Positions 1 to 8,893 of a stretch of 64,000 nt of DNA are shown here, piece by piece. Positions within the stretch are counted from its first letter, which is position 1, and every line of letters begins with the position of its first letter. The stretch spans positions 50,181,262-50,245,261 of the forward strand of contig NC_012871.2 in NCBI RefSeq assembly GCF_000003195.3. Direction: 5' to 3'. The notes below the pieces were generated by a model, which was not told the origin of the DNA, did no database searches, and saw only the letters and a list, made by a program, of their open reading frames with translations. Origin of the DNA: Sorghum bicolor (taxonomy: Eukaryota > Streptophyta > Magnoliopsida > Poales > Poaceae). Position numbers and translations under genes: made by a program.

Positions 1-754
1 TTCGTTTGATAAGCTTGATAATTCCTTTGTTAGATGCCTCGGCCTGCCCATTAGCTTGAGCATAATAAGGAGAAGAGTTTAATACTTTAATTCCCATACC
101 GATTGCAAATTCATCAAACTCCCCCGATGTGAACATAGTACCCTGATCGGTAGTAATTGTTTGAGGAATCCCAAATCGGTAGATAATGTGCTCTTTCACA
201 AAATCAATCATATTGGCCGATGTAACTTTCTTTAAAGGAATAGCTTCAACCCATTTGGTAAAATAATCGGTGGCAACTAGAATAAATTTATGTCCTTTGC
301 TGGATGGCGGATAAATCTAGCCGATCAAATCAATAGCCCATCCCCGGAATGGCCAAGGCCTGATGATAGGATTCATGGCCGATGCGGGCGCTCTTTGAAC
401 ATTGCCAAATTTCTGACAGCCTTGGCACCCTTTGAAATACTTAAAGCAATCCTCAAGTATAGTCGGCCAATAATACCCATTTCTTCTAATCATCCACTTC
501 ATCTTAAAAGCCGACTGACGTGCTCCACATACTCCCTCATGGATTTCTCCCATCAAACTCTTAGCCTCATAATCACCTAAGCATCTGAGAAGAATCCCAT
601 CGATAGTTCGGTAATATAATTCATCTTCAAGGAGCACATACTTGGTAGCTTGAAACTGAACACGCCTCTCAACTTTCTTAGATGGATCCTTCAAATAATC
701 AATGATTTCTTTCCTCCAATCATCGGCATCGATTGCCAATATTGCATTAATCAT
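1..754 (-). pseudogene. Integrase, truncated by window edge
   Basis: The zinc-binding segment reads HEGVCGARQ, then CFKYFKGCQGC. The two Cys are present, but the second His of the HHCC set appears to be Arg in this copy. The catalytic core follows: the first Asp is in WAIDLIG; an in-frame TAG then interrupts at 314-316; below it the frame continues with the second Asp (TTDQGTMF, about position 155) and the Glu (NGQAEASN, about position 45). The C-terminal part lies beyond the left edge. Integrase would insert the cDNA, but the stop and the His change argue that this copy is dead. Confidence 0.85.
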
Positions 755-757
755 GGG

Positions 758-1106
758 CTAATATCCCGAGGCATGCTGAGCCAACCGATTGGCCTCTTCA
801 TTATGCAATCGAGGAACATGCTCTAACTGGAAATCCTTGAATTCCTTTAACAGTTGCATACTCGTTTCATGATAAGTTATCAGGACTTCACTTCGGCATT
901 CATAGCTTCCAGCCAATTGATTCATAACTAGCATAGAATCCCCGAAGACCTCAACAGCATCAGCATGAACTTCCCTCAGCAATTCCAAACCCTTTATCAA
1001 AGCTTGATACTCAGCTTGATTATTTGTGGACGTGGCAACAATCGGCAAGGAAAACTCATACTTCCTTCCCCGAGGGGAAATTAATACTATGCCAATTCCT
1101 GCCCCC
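758..1106 (-). pseudogene. Second (archaeal-type) RNase H of Tat element
   Basis: The 96-codon frame at 758-1048, with the short piece upstream up to the frameshift near 1104, carries the motifs NNQAEYQAL (catalytic Glu), FGDSMLVMNQ (catalytic Asp) and HVPRLHNEEAN (His/Asp region). The first catalytic Asp lies before the frameshift in LFFDGST. This set is typical of the extra RNase H acquired by Tat elements. It ends at an in-frame TAG at 755-757, with clear integrase sequence continuing in the same frame. It would remove RNA from the RNA-DNA hybrid. Confidence 0.8.
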
Positions 1107-2694
1107 GGTCACACGTGGAACCATCAAAGAAGAGCGTCCAAGGTACAATTTCCAAAGCCTCCACTGTACCGCAATGTTGAGTTACAAAATCGGCCATAAT
1201 CTGTCCCTTAACCGCTTTAGCCGATTCGTAACGCAGATCGAATTCCGACAGCGCCAAAATCCACTTACCGATCCTACCACTCATGATCGGCACAGACAGC
1301 ATGTATCGGACCACATCATCTTTGTAAATAACCGTGCATTCGGCTGATAGCAAATAATGCCTTAACTTAATACAGGAGAAGTACAAGCATAAGCACAGTT
1401 TCTCAATAGCCGAATACCTGGTCTCAGCATCAATCAACCTCCTGCTTAAATAGTAAATCACACGTTCCTTCCCTTCAAATTCTTGAATTAAAGCCGAACC
1501 GATGACCATCCCATCGGTAGACAAATACAATCGGAAGGGCTTCCCTTGCTGAGGTGGGATCAGAACTGGAGGATTTACCATGTAATTCTTGATTTCATCC
1601 AAGGCCATCTGTTGTTCTTTCCCCCATACGAATTCTTGATTGGCTTTCAACTTAAGTAAAGGACTGAAAGCACGAATTTTACCAGACAAATTAGATATAA
1701 ACCTCCTGATAAAATTTACCTTGCCGATCAAGGACTGGAGCTCAGTCTTGTTGGTCGGAGCAACTATTTTGTTGATAGCATCAATGGATCTTCGACTAAT
1801 TTCAATCCCCCTTTGATGCACCATGAAACCAAGAAATTGTCCTGCCGATACACCAAATGCACACTTATTGAGATTCATCTTCAACCCATGCTTCCTTGTA
1901 CATTCCAATACCTTTCTCAAATCGGCAAGATGCTTTGTAAAGTCTCCAGACTTAACCACCACATCGTCAATATAAATTTCCACCAGCTTACCGATGAATT
2001 CATGAAATATGAAATTCATGGCCCTCTGATAAGTAGCACCAGCATTTTTCAAGCCAAAGGTCATGACTATCCATTCAAACAACCTAACATGACCAGGACA
2101 TCTAAATGCAGTCTTTGGGATATCTTCTTCAGCCATGAATATTTGATTGTACCCTGCATTGTCATCCATAAAGCTGATAATCCGATACCCAGCCGCAGCA
2201 TCAACTAGCAGATCGGCAACTGGCATTGGGTAGCCATCCATCGGTGTAGCCTTGTTAAGATTTCTGAAATCAATGCAAACCCGAAGCTTTCCATTTTTCT
2301 TGTAGACTGGAACCACATTGGAAATCCACTCGGCATACCGACACTGCCGAATAAATTTAGCTTCAATCAGTTTGGTTATTTCGGCTTTAATATAAGGAAG
2401 AATATTAGGATTACATCGGCGAGCTGGCTGCTGATGTGGCCGAAATCCAGACTTGATAGGCAACCGATGTTCAACAATCGATCGGTCCAAACCAGGCATC
2501 TCAGTATAATCCCAAGCAAAGCAATCTTTATATTCCTTTAACAAATCGGTTAACGGTTGCTTACACTCAGAATTTAACTTAGCACTAATAAAAGTAGGCC
2601 TAGGTTTATCACCACTACCTATATCTACTTCTACTAGATCATCGGCCGATGTGAATCCCTGGCCTAATTTTCCATCATCGGCGAACCTATCCAT
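1087..2694 (-). pseudogene. Reverse transcriptase plus first RNase H, Tat type
   Basis: A 535-codon frame. RT motifs appear in order: RVCIDFRNLNKAT, then SFMDDNAGYNQ (first catalytic Asp, about residue 176), then TFGLKNAGATYQ, then YIDD at residues 241-244 (positions about 1963-1974). The connection and first RNase H follow at residues about 375-500 (LYLSTDG, YSAIEKLCL). The last 17 residues (LFFDGSTCDRG) begin the second RNase H. The frame then breaks near 1104, where a run of five G/C bases looks one base short; the second RNase H continues in the shifted frame. RT and RNase H copy the genomic RNA into cDNA. Confidence 0.9.
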
Positions 2695-3176
2695 TAAAAC
2701 TCTTCGTCAGAACCGACTGCTTGGATCGGTGGAATTTCATAATCGGCAACTTTGAGAAAATCCTTTTCCCAAACTTCTCCTGAAATACACCTAGTCCTTT
2801 CATAGGTGTCTGCCTCTGCCGATGCAATAACATAGGAAGAATCTCCCGGGACAATTTCAATCTTGTCGCCTACCCACTGGACCAAGCACTGGTGCATTGT
2901 AGATGGGATGCAACAATTGGCATGAATCCAATCTCTCCCTAACAGTAAGTTATAAGCACCTTTCCCACTGATTACGAAGAAAGTTGTCGGCAAGGTTTTG
3001 CTGCCAATGGTCAATTCAACGCATACGGCTCCCTTGACCGGAGACACATTCCCTTCAAAGTCTTTAAGCATCATGTCGGTCTTGGTCAAATCATGATCTC
3101 CTTTTCCAAGCTTCCGATACACTGCATATGGCATGATGTTGATAGCAGCCCCACCATCAATTAGAATCTTGGTCAT
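2694..3176 (-). pseudogene. Retropepsin-like aspartic protease domain of Tat element
   Basis: The 160-codon frame starts with a core ILIDGGAAINIMPYAVY, which matches the active-site region of grass Tat proteases; the usual D-S/T-G-A reads D-G-G-A here. A second flap-like motif, NLLLGRDWIHA, lies about 75 residues later, the normal spacing for a pepsin-fold monomer. The frame ends in a TAA that overlaps the ATG of the next frame (TAATG at 2692-2696), so protease and RT lie in different frames. I read this as an indel rather than programmed coupling, because related elements encode them in one frame. The enzyme would process the polyprotein. Confidence 0.8.
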
Positions 3177-3994
3177 TGGCTGACCGTCAACTCTTTGACA
3201 AACAGAGCCTTAAGATATTGCCTTTCATCATCGGCAGGCTTTTCAAAGATAGCTGTCATCAGATCCAGAGCCAACTGAGCTATCTGGTCAGAAAACTCCA
3301 ACTCATCGTCGTTGGACGGTGTAAGGAATTCCATCGGCAACATAAATACCATGTTGACATCTGCCGATGGCTCCTTTCCCTTAGGATCTAATTGTTGCTG
3401 ATCCCTAGACTGGCCAGAGTTCTCACCCTTGCTTAGCTCTTCTCGCCTTTCGCGCTGCAGTCTTCTCTTCTGTGTCCTGGTGAACCCTTCTGGACACCAT
3501 GGAGGAAGTTGTTGCTGCTTTACCGACGGGCGACGATTTTCCCCTGACTCCATCCGATAAGTATTGGCATCCCTGCAAAATATGAACTCATCGGGAACCC
3601 GTGCATTAGCCATCTCCTCAAGTTCTTCCTGGTTCCTGAGAAAATATTCAACTCGATCTCCAAGCCTATCATGCACACTAAGTCTGCCCCCCAGCCGATC
3701 GTGAACGGACGCTCTCCCCCTAAGCGGCCCATCAAATCGGCGGTTGTTGTTCTGATACTACCGATTTGATCTGTCATACCGATCATAACCATTACATTCC
3801 AGGCAGTCTCTGACAGTAGGAAGCTTAACATTTTCCTCCCAACAATGGATGAAAAATGGACAATTCCAGTGATCCCTATGCCGGCTCCACTCCTGTCGGC
3901 GTCTTTCTTCTTCCCGACGATAGTCCTCTCGCTGGCGTCGATACTGATCCTCACGTTGCTGCCAAGTTTCCCGAGGCCTTCTGTGAGTTATCAC
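3173..3994 (-). pseudogene. Gag-protease linker region, broken
   Basis: This joins gag to protease. The first part (3994-3758) is Arg/Gln-rich and contains a Cys/His cluster around CPFFIHCW and CLECNG, plausibly a nucleic-acid-binding knuckle. It is interrupted by an in-frame TAG at 3756-3758, then continues through 3676-3173, where an acidic segment (VNMVFMLPMEFL) precedes the protease. A frame change near 3190 separates it from the protease frame. In intact relatives this is one continuous polyprotein. The breaks are read directly; the role of the linker is inferred. Confidence 0.7.
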
Positions 3995-4003
3995 AATACC
4001 AGA

Positions 4004-6232
4004 TCAGGGAGGCCTTCTTGAGTTAGTCCCTTCCTGGATCAAACCTTTTCCTTTTGCATCGGCAGTAGTGATCTGATGCTGAGGATCTACCGATGCACTT
4101 CTTTCAGCTGCTTCCGATGTCAAGACCTTGGCCTTTCCCTTAGCATCCAGCATGTTTATTGGGAAAGGATGTTGATCAATCTTCATCGGCTTCTGGGTCT
4201 TGGAGCTATCAAATTTGATCCTTCCAGATTCTATAGCCGATTGCAGCTGTTGTCTGAAGACTTTGCATTCATTGGTGCTGTGAGAAGTTGCATTGTGCCA
4301 TTTACAGTACTTCATCATTTTTAACTCTTCAGCCGATGGGATCACATGATTAGGTGACAATTTGATCTGACCTTCCTGAAGTAGAAAATCAAATATCCTA
4401 TCGGCCTTAGTGATGTCAAATGCCAACTTCTCTGGCTCTTTATGCCCAAAAGGGCAAGACATCGGCTTCTTGTTTTTCACCCATTCTGCCAAGCCGATGA
4501 CTGGTTCCTCATCAGAGTCCGAGCTTGCTGCTTCATCCACAAATGATACCTTTTTGTTCCATGCTCTTTTGGGCTCAAAAGGCTTGATATCTTGATCCGA
4601 GATTCTCTGCACCAAATGACTTAAGCTTTCAAATTCTTGAGATGCATACTTATCCCTGATATGTGACAGCAAACCCTGGAAAGCCAAATCGGCTAACTGC
4701 CGATCATCCAGAACCAGACTATAGCATTTATTCTTGACTTCCCGCAATCTCTGTACAAAGCTCTCAACCGATTCATCATTGCGTTGCTTCAATCTGACCA
4801 AATCAGTGATCTTCTTCTCGTAGACTCCAGAAAAGAAGTATTTGTGAAACTGCTTTTCTAGATCGGCCCAAGTAATTACATAGTTAGGAGGTAATGATAT
4901 AAACCAGGTGAATGCCGATCCAGACAATGATGACGAGAACAACCGAACCCTTAATTCGTCTCGGTTAGCAGCTTCTCCACATTGGATGATGAACCTGTTG
5001 ACATGCTCCATAGTCGGCGTATCATCCTGCCCAGAAAACTTAGTAAAATCCGGCACTTTGTACTGATTTGGAAGTGGGATTAAATCATATGCAGGAGGAT
5101 ACGGTGTCCGATAAGAGTAAGTGTTGACTTTGGGTTTTATCCCAAATTGGTCTATCATTACTTCAGCAATCTTATCGGCCCAATAAGCATCGGCATCTTG
5201 CCGATGAGGCGGTTGCGGATCCGGCACCTGCTGGTAAGCTTCCACATGTCTGTGCAGTGCACGATCTGCATGGAACATCAGATTAATCATTTGGCCACCA
5301 ATCTGCTGCCCACCGAACGGCTGTCCGCCGATCTGCTGCCCAAGATTCATTGGCTGGTTGGGCAATCCCTGATCCCGGAACCTGAGGTAAATCGGGCCCT
5401 GTTGAAAACCTGCAACCTGATGATTTTGTTGAGACATCTGTGGAAAGACTTGCTGCCTAGACCATCCACTATCAGCATTCATCGGCATAGGTCCTGCCGA
5501 TGACTGGAAATTGGGCATCATCATCGAGTTGACATACCCTGGCTGAGTCATAAGCCTCTGTTGCGTCAGTATTGAATCTGCCGATGCGTTAGGCATCTGG
5601 AATGTTGGAGCTTGAGAATTCCCAGTGTAAGGCCTTGCAGTAGTGGTTGTAGTATACTGGGGACTCTGATTCATCAGCATATTTGGAGGTACCGATGCCA
5701 TAGGAGCCTTGCCTCTCATATCAGCTGCTTGAGATGTGCCAGGTGTCTTCAACGAATACTCTGGGGGCATACCGAAACCCCACCAATTAGGAGGAACGGA
5801 TCCTGACATTGCCGATGCCAACAGATCTGTAGCAAGCTTAATCTGCCCATCTGAAGTTGATGGACTGGTCGTCATCGGCGTAGATTGTGCATTAGTGACT
5901 CCCAACGTGCTTGGAGAAACGGTAGTTTGTGTACCCGCAGCGGCTGTAGCAGCCGATGGAGCTGTGACCATCGGTGACCCTGGCTGATGATGAGAGGGGC
6001 CCACATAATCTAGTGGTAATTGTCCTTCTTTGAAAGTTCTAGCCACGGCATTGAAAACCGTATTGGACAGCACACCAGCTGGATTGATCAAAGCACAGTT
6101 AATAGCACTATCAACCATGTCTTGGAGTTTACCAGGATTGGCTTCGAAAGTAACCTGCCGAGGCATCGGCAGTGCTTCCTTCTGGATCACCTCGCCGCTC
6201 CTGTTACAAGACAAGTGAGAGCACCAAAACAT
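4004..6232 (-). pseudogene. Tat-type gag (capsid-nucleocapsid) region
   Basis: A 742-codon open frame. The likely true start is the methionine at codon 23 (about 6166), which begins MPRQVTFEANPGK; the first 22 codons look like leader. Residues about 60-330 are low-complexity, rich in P, Q, G, M and S. Residues about 385-535 match the retrotransposon gag core (PF03732-like), including the motifs SGSAFTWF and ADLEKQFHKYF. Residues about 640-655 hold a Cys/His cluster of the form YCKWHN..SHSTNEC in place of a classical CCHC knuckle. The frame ends at a TGA at about 4004, after which homologous sequence continues in the same frame, so this stop is likely a mutation. The protein would form the capsid and package RNA. 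Confidence 0.85.
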
Positions 6233-6337
6233 GTGGAACTTGTTAGAATCGAACCCTACAACTATACTTTGTCATTTGTTCCATATCAATTTATGAAGTA
6301 GTTGATGGTTATATTTGGTGTTTAGTGGCCATCAACA
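6233..6337 (-). repeat. Start of a 3' LTR (TGTTGATGG...), truncated
   Basis: On the minus strand, the sequence beginning TGTTGATGG at 6337 follows directly after a polypurine tract (GTGTGGGGGAACT, 6338-6350). That is where a 3' LTR starts. Only about 100-130 bp remain before Tat gag sequence takes over near 6190-6233. The cause of the junction (insertion or deletion) cannot be told from this window. The first bases resemble the start of the host LTR at 12805 (TGTTGACGG). Confidence 0.55.
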
Positions 6338-7950
6338 AGTTCCCCCACACTTAGCCTTTGCTAGTCCTTGAGGAAAGATAAACTCAGCAATAATGGATTA
6401 GAAGTTGCTATAATGTTATTAGGCCTCAAAGTACACATGCATTCAACCAAGAATTATCCTCCTAATTAGAATAAACTAGTCTAACTTTCAAATTTACCAA
6501 TATTACCTTCACCATGGGCCTTCTTAGCCTTCACTTGGTTCTTGAGCAATTGAAAGACAGATGATCAAGTCAACGACTATGTCTCAAGTTCTTTGTTCAA
6601 CCATTGTTCTAGAGTTTTATTATAGTTCTTTAAAATAAAATCCAAAGATTCCAATGTATGACACACTCAAGTCTCTCAATATATGTGGTATTTGTGGATC
6701 CTCGCTAAGGAAATAAGGATGTTATGCCTTTTCTCTTCCTACTACTAAGGCTTTACATGGAGTTCATAGGTAGGGAGAAAGCTAGAGCCTACTTGCAATG
6801 CATATATTGTGAAGTCAACCATAGGATCGAAAGAGCGTTAAGTCATACAATTAAATCAAGATGTGCATGTGTGTGGATGTATGGTGGATGTATATAGTGG
6901 CTAACCTAATTCTACTTTGCTCCTTGAAAACTTATCTCTCTTATGTAATTTGTAAACAATTGCTAGAGAACAGGGGCTACCTTATTCATCTATTTCTTTT
7001 TTTTCAGGTGGGCATCTAAGTACCCATTGTTTTAGATATCTTGGACACTTGTCCATTTTTAACTCTATTTCTTCTTGTATTTTATGAATAACTTGCATAG
7101 CCCCTTTTTGCAACAAAATTTTTAGAGAGATGGTAACAAGAACTTGGAGCATTTATTTGGTGGTGAAAAACCTATCTAATATATTTTTGGTGTTCACTCC
7201 TAGTGTAGGAGTAGAAAATTTTTGGGTGGATCTAAATGGAAAGCATGTTTTTGCACCTACCCCTAATGTAGGAGTAGTGCATATGTGGGTGGTGTATCCA
7301 TGATATTGATTTTAGCATGACAAACCTCTCATAAGGCATCAACAAAGCTTGATTAAACTCAATGCAAAAGCAAGCAGCAAAAATGTGGAAGTTTTCTAGC
7401 CTATATAACATGTATGGGTCTAATGGGATTCAACCTTTGTCATACAGGAACTCATCATGTATTTTTTTTTGTTTTCAAAAGATAAATCTCTAGAACTTTA
7501 GTGTCACTTGGAACAAGATAAATATTAGCTCAAACCTTCTCATATCATATCTATCAATTACCTAGACTTAGATCAAGCATACACTACCCATGAGTTTCTA
7601 GTGAAGAGTAAATCCTTGTATCAAAACAATCTTATGCAAAACTCAAGAGATTTCAAGACTAAAAGCTAGGTACTTAAAAGGAATTACAATAGAGCAACTA
7701 TTCATTATTTCCATTTTAAGAGATTATCTTCAAAGTCCTTAGTTATTTAAGAGATCAAGTAATCATGTGATTAGGATACTTTGGGGATGCTAATCTATGT
7801 CTTTAGTGCAATGATGACTAGGAGTATTTTCCTATTATGAAACAAATAATGGCAACCTAATTTAGGAAGGTACATAAATAATAGCTACTTATACAAATGT
7901 TACATAAATAATAGCAACACATATAGATGTTTCATGAATAATAGCTAGTT
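6338..7950 (-). mobile_element. 3' untranslated end of a second LTR element, with polypurine tract
   Basis: There is no intact coding frame. The minus strand carries CTAAGTGTGGGGGAACT just before the LTR start, a familiar polypurine tract of grass Ty3 elements. The stretch 7230-7680 read on the minus strand aligns by eye with 56260-56743 on the plus strand (for example GAATAGTTGCTCT and CTAAGTCTAGGTAATTGATA occur in both in the same order). The two places therefore hold inverted copies of one family. The upper boundary is uncertain; I see no family homology above about 7860. Confidence 0.6.
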
Positions 7951-7962
7951 TTATATTAGGAT
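7868..7962. repeat. Short imperfect tandem repeat, ~30 bp x 3
   Basis: Three copies of a roughly 30-bp unit centred on CATAAATAATAGC / CATGAATAATAGC follow one another. The unit is A/T-rich and imperfect. It lies between the end of the recognisable LTR-element homology and the peptide gene, and may mark the edge of the inserted element. Confidence 0.5.
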
Positions 7963-8114
7963 GCTCTTAAATGACTGCTACTCCTTGTAGTTCTTACATA
8001 ACTTATAAGAATGATAGATGGTAGTTGATAATTTGTAGGCATTGATGTATGCAATATATTGTATATAGACATAACCTTGCGTTTTATACAATCCTTTGTC
8101 AAGCATTGTTGGCC

Positions 8115-8120
8115 TATAAA
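8115..8120 (+). promoter_or_regulatory. TATA box of the cysteine-rich peptide gene
   Basis: TATAAA in the context GGCCTATAAATTGGC lies 102 bases before the chosen ATG. That leaves room for a 60-75 base 5' UTR, as usual in plant genes. No other core promoter element was recognised. Confidence 0.55.
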
Positions 8121-8221
8121 TTGGCAGAGAGAGTTGAATGATACAATATGTAACCAAAACACTTGTTTTGCCTCTCTCTTGCTCATTAGTCGAAGTACCC
8201 ATCTTAGTTGCTAGTCGAAAC

Positions 8222-8552
8222 ATGATGATGAAAATGAGTAGCACTAAGAGGCAGCAAACTTTCTGCGTGATGTTCCTCCTCATGCTTACTATCTTACTGA
8301 TAAGCTCTCGTAAGTCATCTGTGCCCCGTGTTTGTTAGAATTGGCTATCAATCATCTAACTAAAAAGCAAAAAACTAACATGCCTATGATGTAGAGGACA
8401 ATTTGGGGGCAAATGCTCAAGATGATTGCGACGGTGGAGACACTTGCTTTGCAAGGTGCCTTGTTCGAGGCAAGTGCGATCGTTGTTGCAAGCAAAAAGG
8501 GTATCTCCATGGGAAGTGTTCTAGTCTAACATGCTATTGTTGCCATAATTAG
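8222..8552 (+). CDS. Secreted cysteine-rich (defensin-like) peptide, two exons
   Basis: Exon 1 is 8222-8309 and exon 2 is 8395-8552. The intron (8310-8394, 85 bp) begins GTAAGT and ends ATGTAG. The joined frame is open for 81 codons and ends at TAG 8550-8552; splicing restores phase exactly. Residues 1-29 form a signal peptide: short basic start, then a hydrophobic core VMFLLMLTILLISS. The mature part of about 52 residues has ten cysteines, spaced C-x5-C-x3-C-x5-C-x2-C-C-x9-C-x4-C-x-C-C. It includes a CxxxC, a GKC and a CYC, as in CS-alpha-beta defensin-like folds. The ATG at 8222 was preferred over an in-frame ATG at 8138 because it puts the signal sequence at the N-terminus and fits the TATA spacing. 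Plant peptides of this kind serve in defence or in reproductive signalling; which applies here cannot be told. It could also be an expressed copy stranded among transposons. Confidence 0.75.
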
Positions 8553-8566
8553 AATATTTGATACAC

Positions 8567-8572
8567 AATAAA
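8567..8572 (+). promoter_or_regulatory. Polyadenylation signal after the peptide gene
   Basis: AATAAA lies 15 bases after the stop codon of the cysteine-rich peptide gene, within an A-rich stretch. A canonical hexamer this close is plausible but short for a plant 3' UTR; a later cryptic signal may be used instead. Confidence 0.4.
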
Positions 8573-8888
8573 AAATGTAAGAGTGACAATGTGTAATAAT
8601 GGGGCTACATGAATGGATCGATGTTCATGATTCTCCTTTATTTGTTTACCATTTTTGTTTCATTTTGGTCTAGAATCCTACACTCATCGCAAGCATGGTT
8701 CATTGTTCAACTACCTCTGATGCCCAACCTATGTGTTGCATGTTTGTTTTCCCTTTCGTTTGAAGCCTTCCCAAAAAGTCCTAGTGCTTCCCATCATCTA
8801 CCTCCTCCATCTGAACGACATCCTCACTAGTGGTGAGAGGGAGGTAGCTCGGCCATCTATCTCCTACAATAGTAGTAGTATTTAGTAG

Positions 8889-8893
8889 TTTAC
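8889..8893 (+). repeat. Target site duplication, left copy (TTTAC)
   Basis: TTTAC lies directly before the TG of the solo LTR and is repeated directly after its final CA at 11709-11713. This fixes both ends of the LTR. Confidence 0.85.

Larger units (their letters stand above)
1..6232 (-). mobile_element. Degenerate Tat-lineage Ty3/gypsy retrotransposon, internal region
   Basis: Read on the minus strand, the order is gag, protease, reverse transcriptase, RNase H, a second RNase H and integrase, which is the Ty3 order. The second, archaeal-type RNase H after the normal RT-RNase H pair is the known hallmark of the plant Tat lineage. No LTR of this element is seen: it runs off the left edge within integrase, and near 6190-6233 it abuts another element. 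I count at least three frameshifts and at least four in-frame stops, so this copy cannot make its own polyprotein. Element class is confident; family name is not assigned. Confidence 0.9.

Noticed and set aside
2692..2696. TAATG overlap between protease and RT frames as translational coupling
   Set aside because: Related elements encode these domains in one frame and this copy has many other lesions, so an indel is the simpler explanation.
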